Assembly (NCBI GenBank): GCA_002343845.1 | Contig: DDSQ01000105.1 | Coordinates: 1 to 32,897, forward strand | Direction: 5' to 3' | DNA: 32,897 bases | From: Planctomycetes bacterium UBA2386 | GTDB lineage: Bacteria > Planctomycetota > UBA1135 > UBA2386 | Part shown: in pieces, positions 7,488 through 15,639 of the stretch | How the letters are laid out: each line of letters begins with the position of its first letter | Position numbering within the stretch: the stretch's first letter is position 1 | Notes under the pieces: generated by a model | What the model saw: the letters and a program-made list of their open reading frames with translations, nothing else | Database searches by the model: none | What the model was told of the DNA's origin: nothing | Translations under genes and position numbers: made by a program

Positions 7488-7497
7488 TCGCCGCCCC

Positions 7498-8541
7498 ATG
7501 GCCGAGAGCCTTCCGATCCTCGACTTCGTCGCGCGCAACTACCGCAACTTCAACTCGCGTTCGACGCGCGACGCGTTGTTCGCCTACTGGGACCACGTGC
7601 GCGGCGGCGGCCGCATGTACTGGGCGATGGCCGGCGCGATGTCGTCGGCGCAGCTCGGCATCACTCTGGCGCCCGCGATCCGCGCCGGCCTCGTGCACGG
7701 ACTGTCGGTGACCGGCGCCAACCTCGAGGAGTCGCTGTTCCGGCTGGTCGCGCACCACTCGTACAAGGACTTCCCGGAGTACCGCTACTTCACCAAGCAG
7801 GACGACACCGCGATCCTGGCGCAGCGCATGCGGCGCGTGACCGACACGTCGATCCCCGAGGACGAAGCGTTCCGCGCGGTCGAGAAGATCCTGGTGCCGA
7901 TGTGGGTGCGCGCGACCAAGAACGGCGAGCGCCGCTTCTGGCACGAGTACTTCTACGAACTCGTGCTGCAGCTCGGACCGAAGCACTTCGAGGGCAACCC
8001 CGACGAATGCTGGTTGCTGGCGGCGGCGAAGGCCAACCTGCCGATCGTCGTGCCGGGCCACGAGGACTCGACCTTCGGCAACATCTTCGCGTCGCACGTC
8101 GCCCTCGGCGAATGCAGCGCGTCGATCGTGAAGTCCGGCATCGAGTACATGGCGCAGCTCTACGGCGACTACCAGCAGATGTCGAAGGGCAAGGGCATCG
8201 GCTTCTTCCAGATCGGCGGCGGCATCGCCGGCGACTTCCCGATCTGCGTCGTGCCGTCGATCAAGTACGACATGCAGCAGCCCGTGAAGCCGTGGGCCTA
8301 CTTCTGCCAGATCAGCGACTCCACGACGTCGTACGGCTCGTACTCGGGCGCCACGCCCAACGAGAAGATCACCTGGGACAAGCTGACCGAGACGACGCCG
8401 ATGTTCGTGATCGAATCGGACGCGACGATCGTGGTGCCGTTGATGCTGTCGGCGCTGCTCGAGTGCAAGCAGAGCCCGAAGGCCGCCGACGCGATCATCG
8501 CCGCCTCGCGCAAGCTGCAGCGCAAGTCGCTGGCGCGCTGA
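7498..8541 (+). CDS. Deoxyhypusine synthase-like / homospermidine synthase-like protein
   Basis: The 347-residue protein belongs to the deoxyhypusine synthase family. The archaeal/eukaryotic enzymes transfer the aminobutyl group of spermidine to a lysine of eIF5A, using NAD and a lysine imine intermediate. Bacteria lack eIF5A; bacterial members are linked to polyamine metabolism, for example making homospermidine by passing the aminobutyl group to putrescine. Visible family features are the early MAGAMSSAQLGITLAPAI and GLVHGLSVTGANLEES, the NAD-site segment VVPGHEDSTFGN, the glycine-rich GFFQIGGGIAGDF, and SYSGATPNEKITWDKL. In the last motif Lys295 sits where the catalytic lysine is expected. 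Length is normal for the family. The protein is cytoplasmic with no signal. The neighbouring nuclease and transporter give no clear pathway link. Confidence 0.85.
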   Translation: MAESLPILDFVARNYRNFNSRSTRDALFAYWDHVRGGGRMYWAMAGAMSSAQLGITLAPAIRAGLVHGLSVTGANLEESLFRLVAHHSYKDFPEYRYFTKQDDTAILAQRMRRVTDTSIPEDEAFRAVEKILVPMWVRATKNGERRFWHEYFYELVLQLGPKHFEGNPDECWLLAAAKANLPIVVPGHEDSTFGNIFASHVALGECSASIVKSGIEYMAQLYGDYQQMSKGKGIGFFQIGGGIAGDFPICVVPSIKYDMQQPVKPWAYFCQISDSTTSYGSYSGATPNEKITWDKLTETTPMFVIESDATIVVPLMLSALLECKQSPKAADAIIAASRKLQRKSLAR

Positions 8542-8555
8542 AGTAGGCCGCATCG

Positions 8556-9920
8556 ATGCTGTTCGCCGCGACGCCCCCGGCCTCGATCGATCCGATCGCG
8601 CTGTGGGTGCTCGGCGGCATGGGGTTGGCGCTGGTGTGGGTGTTCGGGCGCGAGCTGCGGAACGTGCCGCCGAGCCTGTTCGTGCTGATGGGCGCGGCCT
8701 TCCTCGACATGGTCGGCCTGTTCATGGTCGTGCCGCTGCTGCCGTTCTACGTGAAGTCGCTCGCCGACTCGGGCGAGCGCCTGTTCGGGTTGCCGCTCGG
8801 CCTCGGGTTGCTCACGGGCGTCGTCGTCAGCGCGTTCACCATCGCGCAGATGCTCGCCGCGCCGTGGTGGGGGCGCTGCTCCGATCGCTTCGGCCGCCGT
8901 CCCGTGCTGATGGTGGCGCTCGCCGCCTCGGGCGGTGCGTTCTTGCTGTTCGGCTTCGCCGAGTCGTTGTGGGTGCTGGTGCTGTCGCGGCTCGTGCAGG
9001 GCGCGGGCGGCGGCACCGTCGGCGTGATCCAGGCCTACGTCGCCGACACGGTCGCGGCCGAGCAGCGCGCTCGCGCGCTCGGCTGGCTGTCGGCGGCGAC
9101 CAACCTCGGCGTCGCGTTCGGCCCGGTGCTCGGCTCGCTCGCGGTCTGGATCGGGCATCACGACCTGTGGCCGGCCGAGGGCACGCAGGAGCTGGGCCGC
9201 GCCGCTCCCGGCGTGTTCGCGGCGATGTTGTGCGCGGCGAACGTGCTGTTCGCGTGGCGCTTCCTGCCGGAGTCGCGCGCGCAGTCGCCACACCAGGCCG
9301 CCGCGACGACACCCGGCTCGGCCCTTCGCACGGTGTTCGCGCATCCGGGCCAGCCCGCATCGCGCCTGCTGCTGACCTACGGCATCGCGATCGGCGCCGC
9401 ACAGGGCATCCATCCGACGGTCGTGCACTTCCTGCGCGAGCGGCACGGCTTCGGCGAAGCCACGATCGGCTACTTCTTCATGTACCAGGGCGCGCTGTCG
9501 GTGTTCGCGCGCATCCTCGTGCTCGGTCCGACCGTCGACCGGCTCGGCGAAGCGCGACTGGTGCGAGTTGGACTCGTCACGCTGGCGGCGGGCCTCGCCG
9601 CGTTGCCGCTCACGGGTTCGCTGCTCGGGCTCGCGGTCGTCGTCGTGCTGGTGCCGCTCGGCACCGCGCTGACGTTCCCGTGCCTGACCGCGTTGCTGAC
9701 GCAGGTCGTCGCGCCCTCCGAACGCGGCATGTACATGGGCTTGCAGCACACCCTCGGCGGCATGGCGCGGCTGAGTGCTCCACTGCTCTACGGCGTCGTG
9801 TGGGACGCGCTCGGCATCGCGTCGCCGTTCTGGCTCGCCGCCGGACTCGTCGCGACCACGCTGCTGTTCGGCGCTGGCTTCCCGCGCGGCGCTGTTGCGC
9901 CGACGATCCCGTCGCGATGA
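8556..9920 (+). CDS. MFS transporter, multidrug/tetracycline-efflux type
   Basis: The 454-residue protein has about 12-13 hydrophobic segments with a central hydrophilic loop (residues about 245-260). It has the MFS motif A, GRCSDRFGRRPVL, after helix 2, and the motif-C-like GWLSAATNLGVAFGPVLG in helix 5, which is characteristic of drug:H+ antiporters. An extra N-terminal hydrophobic segment (IALWVLGGMGLALVWVFGREL) precedes the usual first helix (FVLMGAAFLDMVGLFMVVPLLPFY), giving one helix more than the canonical twelve. If translation instead began later, near the FVLMG segment, the extra helix would be lost. The 3' end overlaps the next start as ATGA, so the two genes are probably translationally coupled. 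The substrate is unknown. Confidence 0.85.
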   Translation: MLFAATPPASIDPIALWVLGGMGLALVWVFGRELRNVPPSLFVLMGAAFLDMVGLFMVVPLLPFYVKSLADSGERLFGLPLGLGLLTGVVVSAFTIAQMLAAPWWGRCSDRFGRRPVLMVALAASGGAFLLFGFAESLWVLVLSRLVQGAGGGTVGVIQAYVADTVAAEQRARALGWLSAATNLGVAFGPVLGSLAVWIGHHDLWPAEGTQELGRAAPGVFAAMLCAANVLFAWRFLPESRAQSPHQAAATTPGSALRTVFAHPGQPASRLLLTYGIAIGAAQGIHPTVVHFLRERHGFGEATIGYFFMYQGALSVFARILVLGPTVDRLGEARLVRVGLVTLAAGLAALPLTGSLLGLAVVVVLVPLGTALTFPCLTALLTQVVAPSERGMYMGLQHTLGGMARLSAPLLYGVVWDALGIASPFWLAAGLVATTLLFGAGFPRGAVAPTIPSR

Positions 9921-10315
9921 ACCCGACCTCGTTCACGTTCCGCGTGCATCCCGAACGCCTCGCGATCGCGCGCCTGCCCACGACGGCCGACGTGCCGCCG
10001 TGGGCGCGCGGCGCCTTCGTCAACATCGCCCGCACGGTGGACGAACTGTCGATCGTCTGCGCGCAGGCGAACGTGCCCCCCGACGTGCAGCACGAACGCG
10101 ACAAGGTCGCGTTCGGCATCGTCGGCGTCGTGCCGATGACGACGATCGGCGTGCTGGCGAGCCTGTGCGGAGCGCTCGCCGCCGCGAAGGTGCCGGTGTT
10201 CGTGCTGTCGACCTACGACACCGACTGGCTGCTGGTGTCCGCCGATCGCTTGGCGCCGGCGCGGGCGGCGCTGGAGGCGCTTGGGCACTCGTTCGTCGGC
10301 GAAGTGCCCGCGTGA
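9917..10315 (+). CDS. ACT-domain protein coupled to the MFS transporter
   Basis: The 132-residue protein fits the small ACT-domain family of amino-acid-sensing proteins (ACT_7/CASTOR-like). Segments typical of this family are the N-terminal [11 protein letters not shown], the central [21 protein letters not shown], the second half [19 protein letters not shown], and the ligand-loop segment [17 protein letters not shown] domains bind amino acids and usually regulate an enzyme or transporter. The ATG overlaps the transporter's TGA as ATGA, which suggests equimolar production and perhaps amino-acid-dependent control of that exporter. That functional link is inference. No DNA-binding domain is present. 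The gene ends convergently, 21 bp before the next gene. Confidence 0.8.
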   Translation: MNPTSFTFRVHPERLAIARLPTTADVPPWARGAFVNIARTVDELSIVCAQANVPPDVQHERDKVAFGIVGVVPMTTIGVLASLCGALAAAKVPVFVLSTYDTDWLLVSADRLAPARAALEALGHSFVGEVPA

Positions 10316-10336
10316 GCGCCGGACGCCTGCGACGCG

Positions 10337-12478
10337 TCAGCCGATGTTGATCGGCAGCCGGCGCAGCCGGCGACCGGTCGCGGCGAAGATCGCGTTGCAG
10401 ACCGCGGGCGCGAGCGGCGGCACGCCGATCTCGCCGACGCCGCCGAGCCGCTCGGGCGGCAGGTCGCGCGCGACGAGGTGCACGTCGACGCGGGGCATCG
10501 CGTCGATGCGCAGCAGCGGCTGGTCGTGGAAGTTGGAGACCTGGGCTTCGCCGTCGGCGAAACGGACCTCGCCGAACAGCGCGGCCGACAACGCGAACGC
10601 GACGCCGCCTTCGATCTGCGCGCGCACGCCGTCGGGATGCACGGCGAACCCGCAGTCGACGGCGGCGGTGATGCGCTGCACGCGCACGGCGTCGCCGGCG
10701 ACCTGCACGTCGGCGACCATCGCCACCTGGCTGCCGAACGATGCGTGCACGGCGACGCCGCGACCGCGGCCATCGCCACGAGGCGCCTCGCCTGCGTTCG
10801 CCAGCGCGAGTTCGAGCACGCCGGCGTGCAGGGCCTGCTGCGGCCCACGCAGCAGCGACCGCCGCAGTTCGATCGGATCGCGGCCGCCGGCGTGCGCGAT
10901 CTCGTCGACGAAGCACTCGACCGCGAAGGCGTTGAACGAGTGCCCGACCGACCGCCAGAAGCCGATGCGGAACGGCGCCTTCGCCATCGCCAGTTCGATC
11001 TGCACGTCGCCGATCGAGTACGGCATCTCGATCGCACCCTCGACCGCGACCGGATCGATCGGCGCGGTGTACCGGGGATCCTGCGCGAGGATCGACGGGG
11101 TGACGATGCGGTGCGTCCAGGCGACCGGCAGCCCGTCGGGGCTGAGGCGTGCGGCGAGCCGATGCAGCGAACACGGCCGGCAGTTGTCGTGGCGGAAGTC
11201 GTCCTCGCGGGTCCACACGATCTGCACCGGCCGGCGCGCGTGGCGCGAGGCGGCGACGGCCTCCTCGACGAACTCGGTGGTGACGCGGCGCCCGAAGCCG
11301 CCGCCGACGAACGTCGGCTGCACGACCACACTGCCGGGCGGCAGCCCGAGCATCGCCGCGACGGTGTCGCGCGTCTCGAGAGGTGCCTGCGTCGGGACGT
11401 GCACGGTGCAGGCGCCGTCGCGAACGTCGGCCGTCGCGTTCATCGGCTCCATCGTCGCGTGCGCGAGGTAGGGCAGCCTGTACTCCGCCGTTACCACGCG
11501 GCCCTCGCCGCCGAGGCCGGCTTCGCCGTTGCCGTCGCGGCGCGCGATCGCACCGGGCTTGCCGGCGAGCTCGACGAGCAGGGCATCGACGCGATCGCTC
11601 GACCACGCGCCGAGCGGGCCGCGCTCGAACGTCGGCCGCAGCGCCTCGCGGCCGCGGATCGCCGCGTGCGTGGTGTCGGCGAGCACGACGACCCCGCGGT
11701 CGATCGGGAACACGTCGCGCACGCCGGGCACGGCCCGCGCTGCCGCGTCGTCGAACGTCGCCACCTTGCCGCCGTGCGCCGGGCAGCGCGCGACGACGCC
11801 GAACAGCATGCCCGGCAATCGCACGTCGAGACCGAAGCGCGCCGAGCCGTCGACCTTGGCGGTGTGTTCGAGTCGCGGCATCTTCTTGCCGAGCCAGGTG
11901 AACTCGGCCGGCGTCTTCAGCCGTGGCGCGGCCGGCACCGGCAGCAACGCCGCGGCGCGCACCAGCGCCGCGAACGGCAGCCGGCGTCCCGACGCGACGT
12001 GCAGCACGGCGCCGTTCTCGGCGCGGCACTCGGTCGCGGCGACGCCGAAGCCCGCCGCGGCCGCCGCGACGAGCATCTCGCGCGCCGCCGCACCCGCCGT
12101 GCGCAGGTCCAGCCAGTGATCCCGGACGCTGCTGCTCACCGCCGTGACCTGATTGCCGTAGGCCTCGTTCGCCGGCGCCAGCACGACGCGCACGTTCGCA
12201 GCGTCGGCGCCGAGTTCGTCGGCGAGCGCCATCGGCAGCGCCGTCGCGACGCCTTGGCCCAGCTCGGCCTTGGTGAGCCACACCGCGACCTGGCCGCGTT
12301 CGTCGATCGCGACGAACGCGTTGGGCGCGAACGCCTGGTCGCGCGGGGGCACGATGCGGCGCCGACGCTCGTCGCGCCGGCCGAGGCGGAAGCCGCCGTA
12401 GACGCCGACGCCGAACGCCGCGGTCCCGGCGAGGCCCACGAGCAGCAGGTCGCGGCGGGTCACTCGGAACAGCGCCAC
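10337..12478 (-). CDS. Isoquinoline 1-oxidoreductase-type molybdopterin large subunit
   Basis: The 713-residue protein is a xanthine-oxidase-superfamily molybdopterin-binding subunit of the IorB type (aldehyde/N-heterocycle hydroxylases with periplasmic location). The N-terminus has a Tat-like signal ([13 protein letters not shown], twin arginines at residues 8-9) followed by a hydrophobic stretch. Family motifs include [53 protein letters not shown] and [15 protein letters not shown]; the Glu in GEIG is the expected catalytic base. The start is GTG at 12478, two bases beyond the stop of the [2Fe-2S] subunit gene, so the two form an operon. There is no FAD subunit, as in Ior-type enzymes that pass electrons to cytochrome or another periplasmic acceptor. 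The substrate is unknown. Confidence 0.87.
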   Translation of the reverse strand: MALFRVTRRDLLLVGLAGTAAFGVGVYGGFRLGRRDERRRRIVPPRDQAFAPNAFVAIDERGQVAVWLTKAELGQGVATALPMALADELGADAANVRVVLAPANEAYGNQVTAVSSSVRDHWLDLRTAGAAAREMLVAAAAAGFGVAATECRAENGAVLHVASGRRLPFAALVRAAALLPVPAAPRLKTPAEFTWLGKKMPRLEHTAKVDGSARFGLDVRLPGMLFGVVARCPAHGGKVATFDDAAARAVPGVRDVFPIDRGVVVLADTTHAAIRGREALRPTFERGPLGAWSSDRVDALLVELAGKPGAIARRDGNGEAGLGGEGRVVTAEYRLPYLAHATMEPMNATADVRDGACTVHVPTQAPLETRDTVAAMLGLPPGSVVVQPTFVGGGFGRRVTTEFVEEAVAASRHARRPVQIVWTREDDFRHDNCRPCSLHRLAARLSPDGLPVAWTHRIVTPSILAQDPRYTAPIDPVAVEGAIEMPYSIGDVQIELAMAKAPFRIGFWRSVGHSFNAFAVECFVDEIAHAGGRDPIELRRSLLRGPQQALHAGVLELALANAGEAPRGDGRGRGVAVHASFGSQVAMVADVQVAGDAVRVQRITAAVDCGFAVHPDGVRAQIEGGVAFALSAALFGEVRFADGEAQVSNFHDQPLLRIDAMPRVDVHLVARDLPPERLGGVGEIGVPPLAPAVCNAIFAATGRRLRRLPINIG

Positions 12479-12480
12479 GG

Positions 12481-12942
12481 TCAGTTACCCGCGGCGCGGT
12501 GGATCGCGGCGCGCACGCGTTGGTAGGTGCCGCAGCGGCACAACACACCGGCCATCGCCGCGTCGATCGCGGCGTCGTCGGGCCGTGGCGTGCGCGCGAG
12601 CAGCGCTGCGGCGCACATGATCTGCCCGCTCTGGCAGTAGCCGCACTGCACGACGGCTTCGTCGAGCCATGCGCGTTGCACCGGATGGCGTTCGCCGGCG
12701 TGGCCCGCGCCCAGGCCTTCGATCGTCACCACGCGCTTGGCGCGCACACCGTCGATCGGCAGCGTGCAACTTCGCACGGGCTCGCCGTCGACGTGCACCG
12801 TGCAGGCGCCGCACAGCCCGAGGCCGCAGCCGTACTTGGTGCCGGTCAGAGCGAGCACGTCGCGCAGCACCCACAGCAACGGTGTGCCGGCTTCTGCTTC
12901 GACGCGCGTCGACGCGCCGTTGAGTTCGAACTCGATGACCAT
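12481..12942 (-). CDS. [2Fe-2S] small subunit of the Ior-type molybdenum hydroxylase
   Basis: The 153-residue protein has the two-cluster layout of xanthine-oxidase-family small subunits. A plant-ferredoxin-type cluster is bound by Cys39, Cys44, Cys47 ([13 protein letters not shown]) and Cys59 (VRSC). An alpha-helical cluster domain has Cys100, Cys103 ([10 protein letters not shown]), Cys135 and Cys137 ([10 protein letters not shown]). It has no signal peptide; the folded complex is presumably carried out with the Tat-signal-bearing large subunit. The ATG at 12942 was selected because the ferredoxin fold begins at once (MVIEFELNG). It is the first gene of the two-gene minus-strand operon and is divergent from the polysaccharide cluster. 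Confidence 0.9.
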   Translation of the reverse strand: MVIEFELNGASTRVEAEAGTPLLWVLRDVLALTGTKYGCGLGLCGACTVHVDGEPVRSCTLPIDGVRAKRVVTIEGLGAGHAGERHPVQRAWLDEAVVQCGYCQSGQIMCAAALLARTPRPDDAAIDAAMAGVLCRCGTYQRVRAAIHRAAGN

Positions 12943-13027
12943 GGCGTCGTGCGGGAGCAGACAGTCGGCCGTGGGGCGGCGAGGGTCAAGCACGTGCGTT
13001 CGCTTGCCGCCGAACAGCGCCTTCGCG

Positions 13028-13840
13028 ATGCTCCCCGTCGTGAGTTCGACGGCAGCAACGGGGTCTGCGCGCCTGCCGGCCGTGGCGCTGCTCGGCATCC
13101 GCCTGCACGCGATTACCGAAGCCGAGGTCGTCGCCCACGTGATGGACGAACTCGCGGCCGGACGCGGCGGCTTCGTCGCGACCGCCAACCTCGACCATCT
13201 GCGGCGGCTGCAGACGCCCGGCGCGTTCCGTTCCGTCTACGAGCAGGCGACCGTCGTCGTGGCCGACGGCATGCCGCTGGTGTGGGCGTGCCGGCTGCAG
13301 GGCACGCCGCTGCCGGGGCGAGTCGCCGGCTCGGACCTGATCCGGAGCCTGCCGGCCGGGGCGGCGCGGGCCGGGCGCAGCGTGTTCCTGCTCGGCGGCG
13401 ATGCCGGCACCGCGGATGCCGCGGCCGCGGAACTGGTGAAGGCGAGCCCGGGCCTGCGCATCGCGGGTACGGCGTGTCCGCCGTTCGGTTTCGAGCGCGA
13501 CGAGGCGCGCATGCACGACCTGCGGCGCGCGCTCGCCGCCGCGCGACCGGACCTGGTGTTCGTGGCGCTCGGTTCGCCCAAGCAAGAGCTGCTGATCGCC
13601 GAGCTGCGGTCGCTGCTGCCGCGCGCGTGGTGGGTCGGGGTCGGCATCAGCTTCAGCTTCGTTTCCGGCGACGTGCGGCGCGCGCCTCGCTGGGTGCAGC
13701 GGCTCGGCATCGAATGGCTGCATCGCCTGGCGCAGGAGCCGCGCCGGCTGATGGTGCGCTACCTGTGGCACGGGCTGCCATTCGCGGCGGTGCTGTTCAC
13801 GAAGGCGTTCGTGGCGCGGTTCCGGCGGCGGCGTTCGTGA
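13028..13840 (+). CDS. WecG/TagA/CpsF-family glycosyltransferase (GT26)
   Basis: The 270-residue protein has the hallmark blocks of GT26 enzymes. These include [13 protein letters not shown] (conserved Thr/Asn), [15 protein letters not shown] (conserved Asp), [12 protein letters not shown], the nucleotide-sugar segment [31 protein letters not shown], and the C-terminal [17 protein letters not shown]. In the family these membrane-associated enzymes add N-acetylmannosamine or its uronate, or related sugars, to an undecaprenyl-linked first sugar. The ATG at 13028 is used; GTG at 13040 is an alternative. The conserved part starts about 20 residues in. The stop overlaps the next gene's GTG. It is the first gene of the polysaccharide locus. 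Confidence 0.88.
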   Translation: MLPVVSSTAATGSARLPAVALLGIRLHAITEAEVVAHVMDELAAGRGGFVATANLDHLRRLQTPGAFRSVYEQATVVVADGMPLVWACRLQGTPLPGRVAGSDLIRSLPAGAARAGRSVFLLGGDAGTADAAAAELVKASPGLRIAGTACPPFGFERDEARMHDLRRALAAARPDLVFVALGSPKQELLIAELRSLLPRAWWVGVGISFSFVSGDVRRAPRWVQRLGIEWLHRLAQEPRRLMVRYLWHGLPFAAVLFTKAFVARFRRRRS

Positions 13841-14325
13841 ACGAAGTTCTCTACTACACGGGGCGCACGCTGTTGGTCGTCGGCTGGCTGCTGCTCGCCG
13901 GCAGCGCGTGGCGACTGCGCGCGACGGCGCGCAATCCGTGGACCGGCATCGCGCTCGCCGCGGCCCTGTTCGCCAGCGTGCGCGCGTGGCCGTGGAACTA
14001 CCGGCTGCTCGACGGGGCGCGTGCCGTGCTGCGCGGCTTTGGCGTCTACGACGAACGTCTGGCGGCGAAGATCGTCGTCGGTGCGCTGCTCGTGATCGTC
14101 GTCGTGTCGCTCGTGCGGTCGCTGCGACGAGTACGGTGGTCGTCGTCGGCGCGTGGCTGCGCGCTGGCGACGGGGGTCTTCGGCTGCCTGCTCGCGATCG
14201 AGACCATGTCGCTCGACGAGGCGCTGCCGGGATGGCTGCTCGAGCAGCCCGTGCGGTACTTGTTCGAGGGGGCCTGCGTGATCGCGGCACTGCTTGCGGC
14301 CAGGGACTGGCGGAGGTCGTCGTGA
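13837..14325 (+). CDS. Multi-span membrane protein, tandem pair member 1
   Basis: The 162-residue protein has about five hydrophobic segments: LLVVGWLLLAGSAW, GIALAAALFASVRAW, AAKIVVGALLVIVVVSLV, LATGVFGCLLAIETM and YLFEGACVIAALLAARDW. I do not recognise a named family. It starts with GTG overlapping the WecG/TagA stop (GTGA) and ends overlapping the next start in the same way, so three genes appear translationally coupled. Its hydrophobicity layout and some positions resemble the following gene (an aligned LVRSLRR / WLWRRER loop and an acidic segment then WLLE/WLVEAA before the last helix). This suggests an old tandem duplication. A role in polysaccharide assembly is inferred from coupling only. 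Confidence 0.7.
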   Translation: MNEVLYYTGRTLLVVGWLLLAGSAWRLRATARNPWTGIALAAALFASVRAWPWNYRLLDGARAVLRGFGVYDERLAAKIVVGALLVIVVVSLVRSLRRVRWSSSARGCALATGVFGCLLAIETMSLDEALPGWLLEQPVRYLFEGACVIAALLAARDWRRSS

Positions 14326-14822
14326 ACCTCGTGATGGATCTCGCCTGGATCGCCGCGGCGGTCGCCGCGGTCGTGCTGGTGCGTCGCCGGCGCGGATCGC
14401 CGCGGGCGGTCTGGGGGATCACGGCTGCCGGCCTCGTCGTCATCGCCCTCGACAAGATGCTCGACCTGCAGAACCCGCTGCTCGCCTTGGCGAAGTGGAG
14501 CGTCCGCCAGCTTGCCGGCGGCGAACTCGGCGAGCACCGCCAGCAACTGCGCGACGCGCTGATGGTCGCGGGGGCCATTGCCAGTGTCGCCTTCGTCGTC
14601 TGGTTGTGGCGGCGCGAACGCGCCCGCGAGCGTGGCTCGCTGCTGGCGGTGACCGGGCTCGCGGTGATCGTCGTCCTGGTCGGGCTGCGGCTGGTGCCGG
14701 CGTTCGGCGTGCTGGACGACGACCGCGTCGGCTGGTTGGTCGAGGCGGCTGCCCTGGCGCTCGTGGGGGCGGGGTTGTGGCGAGGACTCGCTCCGCCCGC
14801 ACCGGAGGCCGTCCGGGACTGA
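14322..14822 (+). CDS. Multi-span membrane protein, tandem pair member 2
   Basis: The 166-residue protein has about five hydrophobic segments: LAWIAAAVAAVVLV, GITAAGLVVIALDKML, LMVAGAIASVAFVVWLW, LLAVTGLAVIVVLVGL and LVEAAALALVGAGLWRGL. A soluble loop after the second (WSVRQLAGGELGEHRQQ) is the most distinctive part. The GTG start overlaps the previous stop (GTGA). It resembles the preceding protein in size and topology. The function is not recognisable from sequence. About 100 bp separates it from the export lipoprotein gene, with no obvious terminator. Confidence 0.68.
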   Translation: MNLVMDLAWIAAAVAAVVLVRRRRGSPRAVWGITAAGLVVIALDKMLDLQNPLLALAKWSVRQLAGGELGEHRQQLRDALMVAGAIASVAFVVWLWRRERARERGSLLAVTGLAVIVVLVGLRLVPAFGVLDDDRVGWLVEAAALALVGAGLWRGLAPPAPEAVRD

Positions 14823-14922
14823 CTTTGCGTGATCGACTGGAATCCCGACCCGGTCCCTGCCGATTCGACGGCACGGCTCGAGGGCCGCTCACCGCCATGC
14901 TGTTGCGTTCGAGGTTCCAGCG

Positions 14923-15639
14923 ATGAAGACTGCCGTCGTGAACGCCACCTGCCGGGCCGTCGTGTCGGCCGTCCTGACTTTCGTCCTCGCGGGTTGCTCG
15001 GCGACGGGGTACTCGATCACCGAGCTCGCCGCGAACATCAACGCGACGCTCGACACCGGCCAACGCCTGGTCACGCCCGGCGACACGATCCGCCTCTCGT
15101 TCCTGCAGACGCGCGAATACAACCAGGACGCGCGCGTGCGTCCGGACGGCAAGGCGGTGTTCACCGGGATCGACGAAGTCGAGTGCGTCGGTCTCTCGGT
15201 CACGCAGCTCGATGAGCGGCTGACGAGGCTCTACGCGTCGAAGAACGTGACCGCGGAAATGTCCGTCGAGGTCCTGGCCGCGTCGGGCGACGGCGTGACG
15301 GACGCGGCGTTCGTGATCGGGGAAGTGCAACGACCGGGGCCGGTGTCGCTGGTCGGCCGCACCTGGACGCTGACCGAGGCGATCGGCGCGGTCGGCGGCC
15401 ACCTGAAGGCCACCGCGAACCTCCGCAACACCATCCTGGTACGGCGGCTGGCGACCGGCGAGATGCGGTCGTGGCGGCTCGACGCCGACATCTACCGCTG
15501 GGGTGACCACCCGCCGATCTGGCTGCAGGCGCGCGATATCGTGTTCGTGCCGAACACGGCGATCGACGAAGTGGACATCTGGGTCGACAAGTACATCCGC
15601 CAGATGATCCCGCTGCCCGCCCTCTTCCCGGCCCCATGA
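14923..15639 (+). CDS. Wza-like polysaccharide export lipoprotein
   Basis: The 238-residue protein has a lipoprotein signal with lipobox FVLAGC (acylated Cys25). The polysaccharide export domain follows (RLVTPGDTIRLSFLQTREYN, RVRPDGKAVFTGIDEVECVGLSV). After it comes one SLBB-like segment (AAFVIGEVQRPGPVSL, TLTEAIGAVGGHLKAT, LQARDIVFVPNTAIDEV). The C-terminal stretch VDIWVDKYIRQM is an amphipathic helix, as expected for the part that forms the outer-membrane pore in Wza. At 238 residues it is much shorter than E. coli Wza (about 380), having fewer SLBB domains. GAGG lies about 10 bases upstream of the ATG. Its stop overlaps the next gene's ATG (ATGA), pairing exporter and inner-membrane partner. 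Confidence 0.88.
   Translation: MKTAVVNATCRAVVSAVLTFVLAGCSATGYSITELAANINATLDTGQRLVTPGDTIRLSFLQTREYNQDARVRPDGKAVFTGIDEVECVGLSVTQLDERLTRLYASKNVTAEMSVEVLAASGDGVTDAAFVIGEVQRPGPVSLVGRTWTLTEAIGAVGGHLKATANLRNTILVRRLATGEMRSWRLDADIYRWGDHPPIWLQARDIVFVPNTAIDEVDIWVDKYIRQMIPLPALFPAP

Noticed and set aside
6637..8553. A 638-codon minus-strand frame opposite the nuclease and deoxyhypusine synthase-like genes
   Set aside because: It is antisense to two well-supported genes and has no recognisable protein features.
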